Positions 6,821-13,808 of a DNA stretch of 15,492 nucleotides are shown piece after piece. Numbering within the stretch: the first letter of the stretch is position 1; each line of letters begins with the position of its first letter. The notes under the pieces are model-generated. The model ran no database searches, was not told where the DNA came from, and worked only from the letters and a program-made list of their open reading frames with translations. The DNA comes from CBFGRU01 sp965651255 (GTDB lineage: Bacteria > Planctomycetota > Phycisphaerae > Phycisphaerales > SM1A02), in contig CBFGRU010000049.1 in NCBI GenBank assembly GCA_965651255.1, positions 1-15,492 of the forward strand, in the 5' to 3' direction. The position numbers and the translations under genes were made by a program.

Positions 6821-7756
6821 CTAACTCAGTTCGCGCAGGGAGAGGTTGTTCTCCTGCAGCTTCTGCTTGACTTCCTCGAGCGACGTCTGGCCAAAGTTCT
6901 TGACGCCCATGAGTTCCGCTTCGGTGCGGAGCGCGAGTTCGCCCAGCGTCTGAATGTTCAGCATCTGGAGCGCCTTGCGGGCACGCACCGAGAGGTCGAG
7001 CACCGAGATGGGCTTGTTCAGCACGCTTTCGGGCGCTTTGCCCTTCAGCTCTTCGTAGATGTCGTTGCGCACGCGGCCGTACTGGCCGTCGAGCCCCTGG
7101 CCGAGTCGCAGCCCCTTCTGGCTGAGCATCTGCTTGATCTCGAAGAGACTCGTCTCGCCGAAATTCTTATAGCTGAGCAGTTCCGCCTCGGAGACCTTCA
7201 GCAGGTCGCCCAGCGTGCGAATCTGCATCTTCTTCAGGCAGTTGCGGGCGCGGACGGAGAGTTCAAAGTCGGTCACGGGCGTGTCGAGCAGCGCGTTGCG
7301 CTTGGCGACATCGCGCACATGCTCTTCATCGTAATACATGTCGCGCGAGGCCTGCACATCCTTCATGTAGAGCAGGGCGCGCTCGTGGTTCGGTTCGGTA
7401 TCGAGAATCTGGCGCAGGCACTTTTCCGCGCGGCTGATCTCGTTGCGGTCTTCGTAGATGACCGCAAGGTTGAGCAGAATGTTCAGCGGAGGATTGTCGG
7501 TATTGGCGATCGCCTCTTCGTACAGGGCGAGCGCTTCGCCTTCTTCACCCACGAGGTCGAGGTGGTAGGCCAGCTTGAACATGTGGTCGGGCGTGCCGTG
7601 GGCATCGACCGCCTTGCGGAATGCGTCGATCGCGCCGTATCGATCGCCGCGACGCTCGGCCTCCAGCCCTTCGTCGTAGTGCTTCTTCGCGGCGGCGGGA
7701 TCAGCGGCCTTGTCCGCCGAACCGATCATCATGTCCAGAACGTCTCCGTGGGGCAC
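6821..7756 (-). CDS. TPR protein with two tandem RNA polymerase alpha-subunit C-terminal domains
   Basis: The 311-residue protein has about three TPR-like helical repeats (residues 22-135, for example KHYDEGLEAERRGDRYGAID), then two copies of the alpha-CTD helix-hairpin-helix fold (about 157-215 and 247-306). Each copy shows the signature LSVRAR, LGDLL/LGELA, AEL, KNFGETSL/KNFGQTSL and EIKQ/EVKQ. The alpha-subunit N-terminal assembly domain is absent, so this is not RpoA itself. In the first copy the residues matching E. coli alpha R265, N268, C269, G296, S299 and E302 are kept (R169, N172, C173, G200, S203, E206). K298 is Thr. The likely role is transcription control through DNA or RNA polymerase contacts, with the TPRs as a protein docking site; this is inference. 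GTG 7756 is chosen because GGAGG lies 7 bases upstream and similarity starts there. It is divergent from the sigma factor gene. Confidence 0.85.
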   Translation of the reverse strand: MPHGDVLDMMIGSADKAADPAAAKKHYDEGLEAERRGDRYGAIDAFRKAVDAHGTPDHMFKLAYHLDLVGEEGEALALYEEAIANTDNPPLNILLNLAVIYEDRNEISRAEKCLRQILDTEPNHERALLYMKDVQASRDMYYDEEHVRDVAKRNALLDTPVTDFELSVRARNCLKKMQIRTLGDLLKVSEAELLSYKNFGETSLFEIKQMLSQKGLRLGQGLDGQYGRVRNDIYEELKGKAPESVLNKPISVLDLSVRARKALQMLNIQTLGELALRTEAELMGVKNFGQTSLEEVKQKLQENNLSLRELS

Positions 7757-8073
7757 GGGCCAACCTCCGACTAGGGTGCGATGCATCACTCGCCGCGCGG
7801 TGGTCCCACCGACCATGACCAATCCGATGCGAACGGCAAATCGGCGCAGAACACCGCCTGCGCCGACTCCATCGCGGCGAAAGGTACTGTACGGAACCCG
7901 CGACAGCCGGACAAGGGCGGCCGCCGATGCCCCCACCCCCGCAGGCCTCCGGCCGGACCGGGCGGGCAATCGATCAATCAATCGCGGGCGCCATCGATCT
8001 TTGCACGATCCAGCGCCGGTCGATCGCCGATCAACGGTACATTGGCGGTCCATCCGCTGCCGGTTGACCCTCG
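7757..8073. other. 317-base divergent intergenic region
   Basis: This region separates the alpha-CTD gene (-) from the sigma factor gene (+) and should carry both promoters. It contains a tight palindrome, CGGTGG-TC-CCACCG at 7798-7811, 42 bases from the alpha-CTD start codon, which could be an operator. It also holds a run of overlapping ATCGATCAATCAATCG-type repeats near 7968-7985. No standard -35/-10 pair is convincing, which would fit control by alternative sigma factors. Confidence 0.5.
7764..7768 (-). promoter_or_regulatory. Ribosome binding site deciding the GTG start at 7756
   Basis: On the minus strand a perfect GGAGG ends 7 bases before GTG 7756. It argues against the longer reading frame that extends back to 8053, which would cross the divergent promoter region and adds an Arg-rich, non-conserved stretch. 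Confidence 0.85.
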
Positions 8074-8760
8074 ATGATGGCCCAGATTCCCGATCAACCC
8101 GACCCGCCCGATGCGAACCCGCGCGAGTCCCGGTCGCGCGGCGAGATCACGCGCCTGCTTGATGAGGCCAACGCCGGGTCGGCGGCAGCACGGGAGGAGC
8201 TGCTGCGGACCGTCTACGAGGAGCTGCGGCTGATCGCCATCGCCCACATGCGGGAAGAGCGGCCCGACCACACGCTGGGGGCGACCGCCCTGGTGAATGA
8301 GTCCTACCTCAAACTCTTCCAGGCGAACGATGTTCCGCACACCTTCACGTACACGCATCGGCATGCGTTCTACAAGACGGCGGCGACGGCGATGCGTCGG
8401 ATTCTGATCGACCACGCCCGCGCCCGCGCGACCGGCAAGCGCGCCATGCCGAAGCAGGATCGGCGCATCAGTCTGGACCTGGTGGAAGCATCGACTTCCG
8501 CTGATCCGGATGATCTTCTGTCCCTTGACCGCGCCCTTTCTCGCCTGGAGGAAGAGGATGAGCGGGCCGCCACGGTGGTGCGGCTGCGGTTTTTCGCCGG
8601 CCGGCAGATTGAAGAAGTCGCGGACATGCTCGAGGTCTCCGCCCGGACGGTGAAGCGCGATTGGGAGTTTGCCCGCGCGCGGTTGCAGCAGTTGATCGAA
8701 GAGGAAGGCGATGGTCCGCCCGCCCAGGGAGTGCAAGGAACTCACGACACCGATGGATGA
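8074..8760 (+). CDS. ECF-type RNA polymerase sigma factor (Sigma70_ECF / TIGR02999-like)
   Basis: The 228-residue protein directs RNA polymerase to a set of promoters. Residues about 25-125 hold the sigma-2 region with family hallmarks HTLGATALVNESYLKL, HAFYKTAATAMRRILIDHARAR and a following basic segment. Residues about 165-210 hold sigma-4 with LRFFAGRQIEEVADMLEVS and the recognition helix ARTVKRDWEFARARL. There is no anti-sigma gene; instead a membrane kinase gene begins 3 bases after the stop, a layout well known in planctomycetes. The simplest reading is that the kinase controls the sigma factor, perhaps by phosphorylation. Two in-frame ATGs (8074 and 8077) are adjacent; either may be used. 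The C-terminal 20 residues are polar and disordered. Confidence 0.93.
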   Translation: MMAQIPDQPDPPDANPRESRSRGEITRLLDEANAGSAAAREELLRTVYEELRLIAIAHMREERPDHTLGATALVNESYLKLFQANDVPHTFTYTHRHAFYKTAATAMRRILIDHARARATGKRAMPKQDRRISLDLVEASTSADPDDLLSLDRALSRLEEEDERAATVVRLRFFAGRQIEEVADMLEVSARTVKRDWEFARARLQQLIEEEGDGPPAQGVQGTHDTDG

Positions 8761-8763
8761 GGC

Positions 8764-11400
8764 ATGACCGCACCACCGCCTGATGAACCCGCGACGCTCG
8801 ACCGGAAGATCGTGAAGGATCTCTTCGGATTGCTGCTGGATGCGGCCGAGGCGGAGGCCGACGGCGCCGCCGACGCAGCAGCGTGCAGAGAGCGGGCCGA
8901 AATCGCGCTCGAACGCGCCCCGAAGGAGGTGCGCGAGGCAGCGGAGCGGTTGCTTGCCTCCCACCAGCGGGCGAAGACGTCGCTGTTTGTCGAGACGTTC
9001 ACCGTCGGCGGTTCCCCGCGCGGCTGGCGCGAGGTCGAAGCGTCGTTCACCATCTCACCGCCCGAGATCCCCGGCTACCGCATTGATGGTGAACTCGGTC
9101 GGGGCGGTTTCGGCATCGTCTACCGCGCGCAGCAACTCGAACCGGTGCAGCGACCGGTGGCGGTCAAACTGCTCCGGACAGAGTTCGCGACACCGGAGAC
9201 GGCGGCGCGCTTTCGTGCCGAGACCGCGGTACTTGCGCGAATGAATCACGAAAGCATCGCGCGCGTGCTTGATGCAGGGCTGGACCAGTCGGGCCGGCCG
9301 TTCGTGGTGATGGAACTGATCGACGGCCAACCGCTGACGAGGTACTGCGAGGAACGCGGCCTCTCCGTGCGCGAGCGGGTGCAACTGTTCATCCGCGTCT
9401 GTGATGCGGTGCATCATGTTCACCAGCGCGCGGTGATTCACCGGGACCTGAAGCCGGGGAACATTCTCGTGGAAGAAGTGGATGGCCATCCCCGGCCGCG
9501 ACTGATCGATTTCGGCATTGCCAAACTGCTTGAAGATCGCGGGCCGGAGTCGATCACGCGCGAAGGGCATCGCATCGGAACGCCCCGGTACATGAGCCCG
9601 GAACAGCGGCGGGGCCAGGCGGCGGCGGACATTCGCATCGATGTATATGCCCTGGGGGTTCTGCTCTGCGAGACACTGACGGGAAAGGTTCCGTTCGCAG
9701 AGACCGATGACGATGATGAACGTTCGCGCCGATCGACGACGCGCGGCACGAAGCCGAGCACGCTGGCAGCGGGGGCCGATCCGGAGGTCGCTTCCCGCGC
9801 GCGGGAACTGAAAGGCGATCTGGATCGCATCGTGCTGATGGCGGTGTCGCCCGAGCCGGCACTGCGCTACACCTCGGCCGCTGCGCTGGCGGAAGATCTC
9901 CGGCGGTACCTCGCGGGAAAGCCCGTCGAGGCAACACCGCCCGGCTGGGTGTACCTGACGCGAAAGTTCATCGCACGGCGGAAGGGAACCAGCGCCGCGG
10001 TCGCGCTGGCCGTGCTGTCACTCGCCGCGGGTGGAACATCGCTGACCCTCGGCCTGCGCCAGGCGCGCGAAAGCACGCGCATCGTCAGTGAGATGCTGGA
10101 TGTTTCTGACCGGGCGCGACTGCGCGCCGATGCGGTGGTGACATTCCTCATGAGCGATGTCATGGGGTCGCTGAATCCGAACATCACCGGTCGAGGCGAG
10201 CCCCGGGTGCGGGATGTCCTGCGGTACGCCGCGGCGATGAGCGAACACACGCTGAGCGATCAGCCCGATCTGCGCGTCGAACTGCTGCAGCGCATCGGCA
10301 CTGCGCAGCGCATGTTGAGCGACTTTGGAGGCGCGGCGGAGAGTCTACACCTCGCGGTCCGCGTCGGTACAGCGCACGGCGTACTGAATGAGGCAACCCT
10401 GATCGAGCTGCGACTGGAAGCCCTGCTCGCGCAACTCAGTTCGCAGCAACTGGACGGCGCGACGGAACAGATGCAGGCGATCCTGGACGATTCAACCCGT
10501 CTGTTGGGTGCGCATCATCATCTCACGCTGCGCAGTCGCCTGCATGCCGCTCACATTCTGGGGGATGGGCAACCGGCGGATGAGATGCAGGCGGTCGTGC
10601 GCGCGATGGAAACGCAAGGCCTGGCGGGTGCACCCGTCTATCTGGAAGGCCTGCGCTACCTGGGTGCAGCCCTTGCGCAGGCCGGGCGTGATGATGATGC
10701 ACTGGTGCTCCGACGAGCCGCGGACATGACGGAAGCGCGCTACGGCAGTGAACACGTTGAGACGATCGAGGCCCTGGTCCGACTGGGAGTCGCCTTGGCG
10801 CGGAACGGCAAACCTGAAGCGGCCGATGAAGTCTTCCGACGTGTGAAGTCGATCGGCGAACGGGTCTTCGGCCTGGGCAGCATCTTCACGCAGACGGCGC
10901 TGATGTACCTGACGGAGCTCGCGCTCAGTCGCGACGATTACCAGGAAGCGCATGACTTCGGTCGCCTGCTCGTTGAGAGTCTGCACCAGAGTGAGAAGTT
11001 GGATACGCCGCAGCACGTGATGTGCCTGCAGCTTCTCGGCGAAGCGGAATACGGCATCGGGTACTTCGGCGAGGCGCGGCGAACGTTCACCCGCGTTCTT
11101 CAGATTCGCGAGATGTTGGGAACCGGCCTCTCGCCCGTCGCGATGAACTCCCGCGCGTGGCTGGTTGAGTCGATGCTGGCTCTGGACCACATTGCCGATA
11201 TCGATGCCGTCGCGGCCGTCGTGCTGGAACATGCCTCGATTGATGATGCGGCGCGACATCGCACGGCGATCGCCCAGGCCGAAGCACTGCGCCGGCTCCA
11301 GCGGCTGGATGAAGCGCGAGCACTTATCGAACGTGAGCATGCCAACCTTCCGATCGATTCACCCTTCCGCGCGGCGTACGAAGCGTGGCTCGCGGAGTAG
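8764..11400 (+). CDS. Membrane Ser/Thr protein kinase with extracytoplasmic TPR-like region
   Basis: The 878-residue protein is a receptor-like eukaryotic-type kinase. The kinase domain (about 104-385) has the glycine loop GRGGFG (112-117), the ATP lysine K135 in VAVKLL, E153, the catalytic loop HRDLKPGN (227-234, D229), DFG (249-251), the activation-loop end GTPRYMSPE (272-280), and D293 with YALGVLL. All catalytic residues are present, so it should be active. An N-terminal helical region (1-100) precedes it. One transmembrane helix lies at about 410-431 after the basic ARRKG. The remaining 440 residues are helical and TPR-like (for example GRDDDALVLRRAADMTEARYG) and should face out of the cytoplasm. 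The gene starts 3 bases after the sigma factor stop with GATGAGG just before the ATG, so translation is probably coupled. The signal sensed is unknown. Confidence 0.93.
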   Translation: MTAPPPDEPATLDRKIVKDLFGLLLDAAEAEADGAADAAACRERAEIALERAPKEVREAAERLLASHQRAKTSLFVETFTVGGSPRGWREVEASFTISPPEIPGYRIDGELGRGGFGIVYRAQQLEPVQRPVAVKLLRTEFATPETAARFRAETAVLARMNHESIARVLDAGLDQSGRPFVVMELIDGQPLTRYCEERGLSVRERVQLFIRVCDAVHHVHQRAVIHRDLKPGNILVEEVDGHPRPRLIDFGIAKLLEDRGPESITREGHRIGTPRYMSPEQRRGQAAADIRIDVYALGVLLCETLTGKVPFAETDDDDERSRRSTTRGTKPSTLAAGADPEVASRARELKGDLDRIVLMAVSPEPALRYTSAAALAEDLRRYLAGKPVEATPPGWVYLTRKFIARRKGTSAAVALAVLSLAAGGTSLTLGLRQARESTRIVSEMLDVSDRARLRADAVVTFLMSDVMGSLNPNITGRGEPRVRDVLRYAAAMSEHTLSDQPDLRVELLQRIGTAQRMLSDFGGAAESLHLAVRVGTAHGVLNEATLIELRLEALLAQLSSQQLDGATEQMQAILDDSTRLLGAHHHLTLRSRLHAAHILGDGQPADEMQAVVRAMETQGLAGAPVYLEGLRYLGAALAQAGRDDDALVLRRAADMTEARYGSEHVETIEALVRLGVALARNGKPEAADEVFRRVKSIGERVFGLGSIFTQTALMYLTELALSRDDYQEAHDFGRLLVESLHQSEKLDTPQHVMCLQLLGEAEYGIGYFGEARRTFTRVLQIREMLGTGLSPVAMNSRAWLVESMLALDHIADIDAVAAVVLEHASIDDAARHRTAIAQAEALRRLQRLDEARALIEREHANLPIDSPFRAAYEAWLAE

Positions 11401-11421
11401 ACGACGCTTCATGGACCGATG

Positions 11422-11464
11422 CAAAAACACCGGAAGCGGCGAACACCGTGCTCGCCGCCTCCGG
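11422..11464 (-). terminator. Intrinsic terminator of the PAPG-tailed paralog pair
   Basis: On the minus strand CCGGAGGCGGCGA and TCGCCGCTTCCGG (11464-11452 and 11442-11430) pair over 13 positions with one mismatch around a 9-base loop. TGTTTTTGC follows. There is no T tract on the + strand, so it serves the - strand gene ending at 11509. It also sits just after the convergent kinase gene. Confidence 0.85.
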
Positions 11465-11508
11465 AGGATGGGTGAATTGATTCGCGCGGATGCGCGATGG
11501 CCGCTCGA

Positions 11509-12267
11509 TCAGTTTCTTCGGCGACGCCGCCGTCCTGCCAGACCGGCAAGACCGAGCAGGGCGAACGCGCCGGGTGCCGGGACGGGAATCGTTTCCAGCC
11601 GCACGCTGACATCATCGAATCCGCCGGCGATGAGTGTCTGCCCGAGTCCGGTCAGGCCGCTGCTCGTGAGCGAATGGCCGAAACCAAAGCGCATCGTTGA
11701 ACCATCAAAGTCCGGGTGCGAGTTCATGTCCCAGCCGACTTCCGGGATGAGTTCGACGAAGTCCATTTCGCCGTAGCCGGAGAAGTTTCGCGTTGTATCC
11801 GGCTCGTTGAAGTCATGACCGAACCAGTTCGGCCCGGGTGCGGCGACATACAACCGTCCGTTCTGCTCGATGAACATGCGTGCCGAGCCCACATTCGGGG
11901 GCATGCCATCCACGATTCGCATCGTCAGGATGGAGGCAGCGATCTCGGTGATTGCGCCCTGGGTCGACGGGTCATACACGAAGTTGTTCATCATCACCGG
12001 CGCAAAGGCGACGTTGAACATGTCCGGTGGAAAGTTGACCGTGAAGAACTGAGCCATGAACTTGTTCGCGGGGTTTCCACCGATGAATCGATCGGTGATG
12101 ACCGACATCGTCTCCCCGGAATCGGGCAGGCCCGACCAGAACGGGTCCAGCAGCGACCAGCTGCCCGGCTCGAAGTCGCCATCCTGAAAGATGATGGTGT
12201 CCGCCGACGCGGTTCCGCCGGCCAGCAGGGCGGTACTGATCGTAACTGTGCAAATGAAGTGAGACAT
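11509..12267 (-). CDS. Secreted protein with PAPG/PEP-CTERM-like tail (paralog A)
   Basis: The 252-residue protein has a signal peptide (MSHFICTVTISTALLAGGTASAD). The body is a predicted beta-sandwich starting DTIIFQDGDFEPGSWSL and containing the blocks NKFMAQFFTVNFP, FNVAFAPVMMNNFVYDPS and TQGAITEIAAS. This arrangement recalls concanavalin/LamG-like extracellular domains, but no family was confirmed. The tail PVPAPG (228-233), a hydrophobic helix and six Arg (246-251) form a PEP-CTERM-like sorting signal. ATG 12267 is chosen because AGGAG lies 11 bases upstream and the signal begins there. It is a tandem duplicate of the gene starting at 13119, 81 bases upstream on the same strand, and the two probably form one transcript ending at the terminator near 11430. 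The function is unknown. Confidence 0.82.
   Translation of the reverse strand: MSHFICTVTISTALLAGGTASADTIIFQDGDFEPGSWSLLDPFWSGLPDSGETMSVITDRFIGGNPANKFMAQFFTVNFPPDMFNVAFAPVMMNNFVYDPSTQGAITEIAASILTMRIVDGMPPNVGSARMFIEQNGRLYVAAPGPNWFGHDFNEPDTTRNFSGYGEMDFVELIPEVGWDMNSHPDFDGSTMRFGFGHSLTSSGLTGLGQTLIAGGFDDVSVRLETIPVPAPGAFALLGLAGLAGRRRRRRN
11555..11630. repeat. 76-bp block identical to 12395-12470 (copy 1)
   Basis: These 76 bases are the same, base for base, as 12395-12470, exactly 840 bases away in direct orientation. They encode the end of the mature domain plus the PAPG motif and part of the hydrophobic tail. The rest of the two paralogs differs at many silent positions. Confidence 0.9.
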
Positions 12268-12272
12268 GATGC

Positions 12273-12289
12273 AACAATCTCCTGTTGTT
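12273..12289 (-). promoter_or_regulatory. Ribosome binding site in a small hairpin loop
   Basis: On the minus strand AACAA and TTGTT flank the 7-base loop CAGGAGA, which carries the ribosome binding site (complement of 12279-12283) for the ATG at 12267. The 5-bp AT stem is weak. The paralog at 13119 has the same AGGAG at the same 11-base spacing (13131-13135) but not this stem. Confidence 0.4.
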
Positions 12290-12348
12290 CTGCGATTCAA
12301 ATGATCTTGTCGTGCGGGGAGAGACTCCTGGCGACGCGAACCGCCATC

Positions 12349-13119
12349 TCAGCGACTTCGGCCTCGCCCCAATCCGGACAGCCCCGCAAGGCCCAGCAGG
12401 GCGAACGCGCCGGGTGCCGGGACGGGAATCGTTTCCAGCCGCACGCTGACATCATCGAATCCGCCGGCGAGCAGCACCGGACCGAGGCCGTTGAGGTCAT
12501 GACTGCCGAGTGAGAGGCCGAAGCCGAAGCGCATCGTCGAGCCCGCGAAGTCGGGCGTGGAGCCGAAGTTGATGCCGACGTTCGGCACGATCTCGAAGAA
12601 GTTATTCTCGGTGAATCCTGAGAAGCTGCGCAGCGTCGCGGGGTCGTCGAAGCTGAAGGGGTTCCACGTTCCGCTGTTGTGGCTGAGGAAGATGCGCCCG
12701 TTCTGCTCGATGTAGATGCGTGGGGCTGCGTTGTGCGCGATCTGGTTCTCGGCGATTTGCATCGTCAGCATCGATGCACCGATCTCGGTGATCGCCCCCT
12801 GGGTCGAGGGGTCGTACACGAAGTTGTTCATCATCACCGGCGCGAAGGCGACGTTGAACGTATCCAGCGGAAAGTTCACGGTGAAGAACTGGGCCATGAA
12901 CTTGTTCTCGGGGTTTCCGCCGATGAACCGATCCGTCGTGACGGACATCGACACGCCGCCCTCGGGCACATAACCCCAGAAGGGTGTGCCGAGCGACCAT
13001 GTCCCGGGGTCGAAATCACCCTCGCTGAAGATGACGGAGTCTGCCTGGGTGTTCACCGCGCAGGTTGTGATGGCCATGAGAACGGCGCCCAGGGCCGAAG
13101 TACGGATCGAACGTGACAT
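12349..13119 (-). CDS. Secreted protein with PAPG/PEP-CTERM-like tail (paralog B)
   Basis: The 256-residue protein is a full-length paralog of the next gene downstream (start 12267). It has a signal peptide (about residues 1-26, ending NTQAD), the opening SVIFSEGDFDPGTWSL, the shared core RFIGGNPENKFMAQFF, FNVAFAPVMMNNFVYDPS and TQGAITEIGAS, and the tail PVPAPG (232-237). The end of the tail is LGRGRSR instead of a compact Arg cluster, so its sorting signal may work differently. The start is supported by AGGAG 11 bases upstream. It is the first gene of a probable two-gene unit. The fold is predicted to be a beta-sandwich; the ligand and role are unknown. The duplicated pair may supply two variants of the same envelope or matrix protein. 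Confidence 0.82.
   Translation of the reverse strand: MSRSIRTSALGAVLMAITTCAVNTQADSVIFSEGDFDPGTWSLGTPFWGYVPEGGVSMSVTTDRFIGGNPENKFMAQFFTVNFPLDTFNVAFAPVMMNNFVYDPSTQGAITEIGASMLTMQIAENQIAHNAAPRIYIEQNGRIFLSHNSGTWNPFSFDDPATLRSFSGFTENNFFEIVPNVGINFGSTPDFAGSTMRFGFGLSLGSHDLNGLGPVLLAGGFDDVSVRLETIPVPAPGAFALLGLAGLSGLGRGRSR
12395..12470. repeat. 76-bp block identical to 11555-11630 (copy 2)
   Basis: This is the second copy of the identical segment, at the matching place in the upstream paralog. Confidence 0.9.
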
Positions 13120-13284
13120 GATGATGCGGTCTCCTGATCTTCTCGAAATTGATTCGTCGGTGTCTGTAAACGACCGATCGCCGGTCAGCGACCAGCCGCA
13201 ATTTGCCGCCCGGCCCCTCCGCCGGCGACACCCAACCAGGCGAGATTCACCCGCGCAAAGGGACAGCCGCGGTGAAAAAACTAC

Positions 13285-13358
13285 CCGGTGTTCTTGAAAA
13301 GGAGTGGTCTAGGGCCAGTCGTTCGTCTTTGCAGGTCAGAAGACAGTTATCCCTAGAC
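13285..13358 (-). terminator. Possible terminator of the DUF2335 cassette; stop codon lies in the stem
   Basis: On the minus strand GTCTAGGG (13358-13351) and CCCTAGAC (13314-13307) form a perfect 8-bp outer stem. The 36-base interior can form a second small stem (GTCTT/AAGAC). CACTCCTTTTC follows. The TAG stop of the DUF2335 gene is inside the first arm. The long interior makes it weaker than the other terminators in the window, so a recombination or protein-binding palindrome is an alternative. Confidence 0.45.
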
Positions 13359-13808
13359 AGGGTCTTCGGTGGCTTGCGACTGTCTGCCCACAATGAACGC
13401 AATGCAGATTGAACCTATTGACGCACTAGCCAAGACGCCGCCGAACCATGGGTACCCGTACATCGTCGCAACAAATGCGAGCAAGATCGCGAAGCCCGCA
13501 AGAAAAAAAGCGAACAACTGTCCGCGCTTTCGTTCTCGTCGCCCCTCTAGCGTGTCGTCGATGCTCGCGTTCAGCGCCTTCTCGTGAATTCGATGACGTG
13601 AAGCCATCTCGCTTTCCGCCATTTTCACAATGCGGTCAGCGAGCCCGGGCATCAGTTTCTCATAATGCTCAAGGTCGGATGGAGAAGGAAGCGGGCCAGA
13701 TCGACTCTGAAACGCTTGAATGATCTGTTGGCGCTTTTCGGCTTCTCGTGCCTGTTGTGCGGCCATCAGCTCTTTTCGTTCTCGCTTCTCTCTGCTTGCT
13801 CGTCCCAT
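13353..13808 (-). CDS. DUF2335 family membrane protein
   Basis: The 151-residue protein starts with a highly charged helical stretch (1-36). The DUF2335 signature follows: SGPLPSPSDLEHYEKLMPGLADRI and VKMAESEMASRHRIHEKA (about 37-80), a second charged helix (RRERKRGQ), and two transmembrane segments at about 97-117 and 123-143. Family members are small predicted membrane proteins of unknown function, often found in variable regions. The gene starts inside the preceding small gene with a 43-base overlap, which suggests coupled translation from one mRNA. Base composition is near 52% GC and the codons are unlike those of the neighbours, so transfer is likely. Whether it acts as an effector, for example in phage defence, is speculation. 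Confidence 0.85.
   Translation of the reverse strand: MGRASREKRERKELMAAQQAREAEKRQQIIQAFQSRSGPLPSPSDLEHYEKLMPGLADRIVKMAESEMASRHRIHEKALNASIDDTLEGRRERKRGQLFAFFLAGFAILLAFVATMYGYPWFGGVLASASIGSICIAFIVGRQSQATEDPV

Noticed and set aside
6710..7774. 354-codon open frame on the + strand with an apparent ribosome binding site
   Set aside because: It lies exactly antisense to the well-supported alpha-CTD gene; its Leu/Val/Ala/His-rich composition is what the reverse strand of a GC-rich gene gives.
7757..8053. Extension of the alpha-CTD gene back to 8053 (99 extra residues)
   Set aside because: GGAGG lies 7 bases before GTG 7756, and the extension is Arg/Gly-rich, lacks similarity and fills the divergent promoter region.
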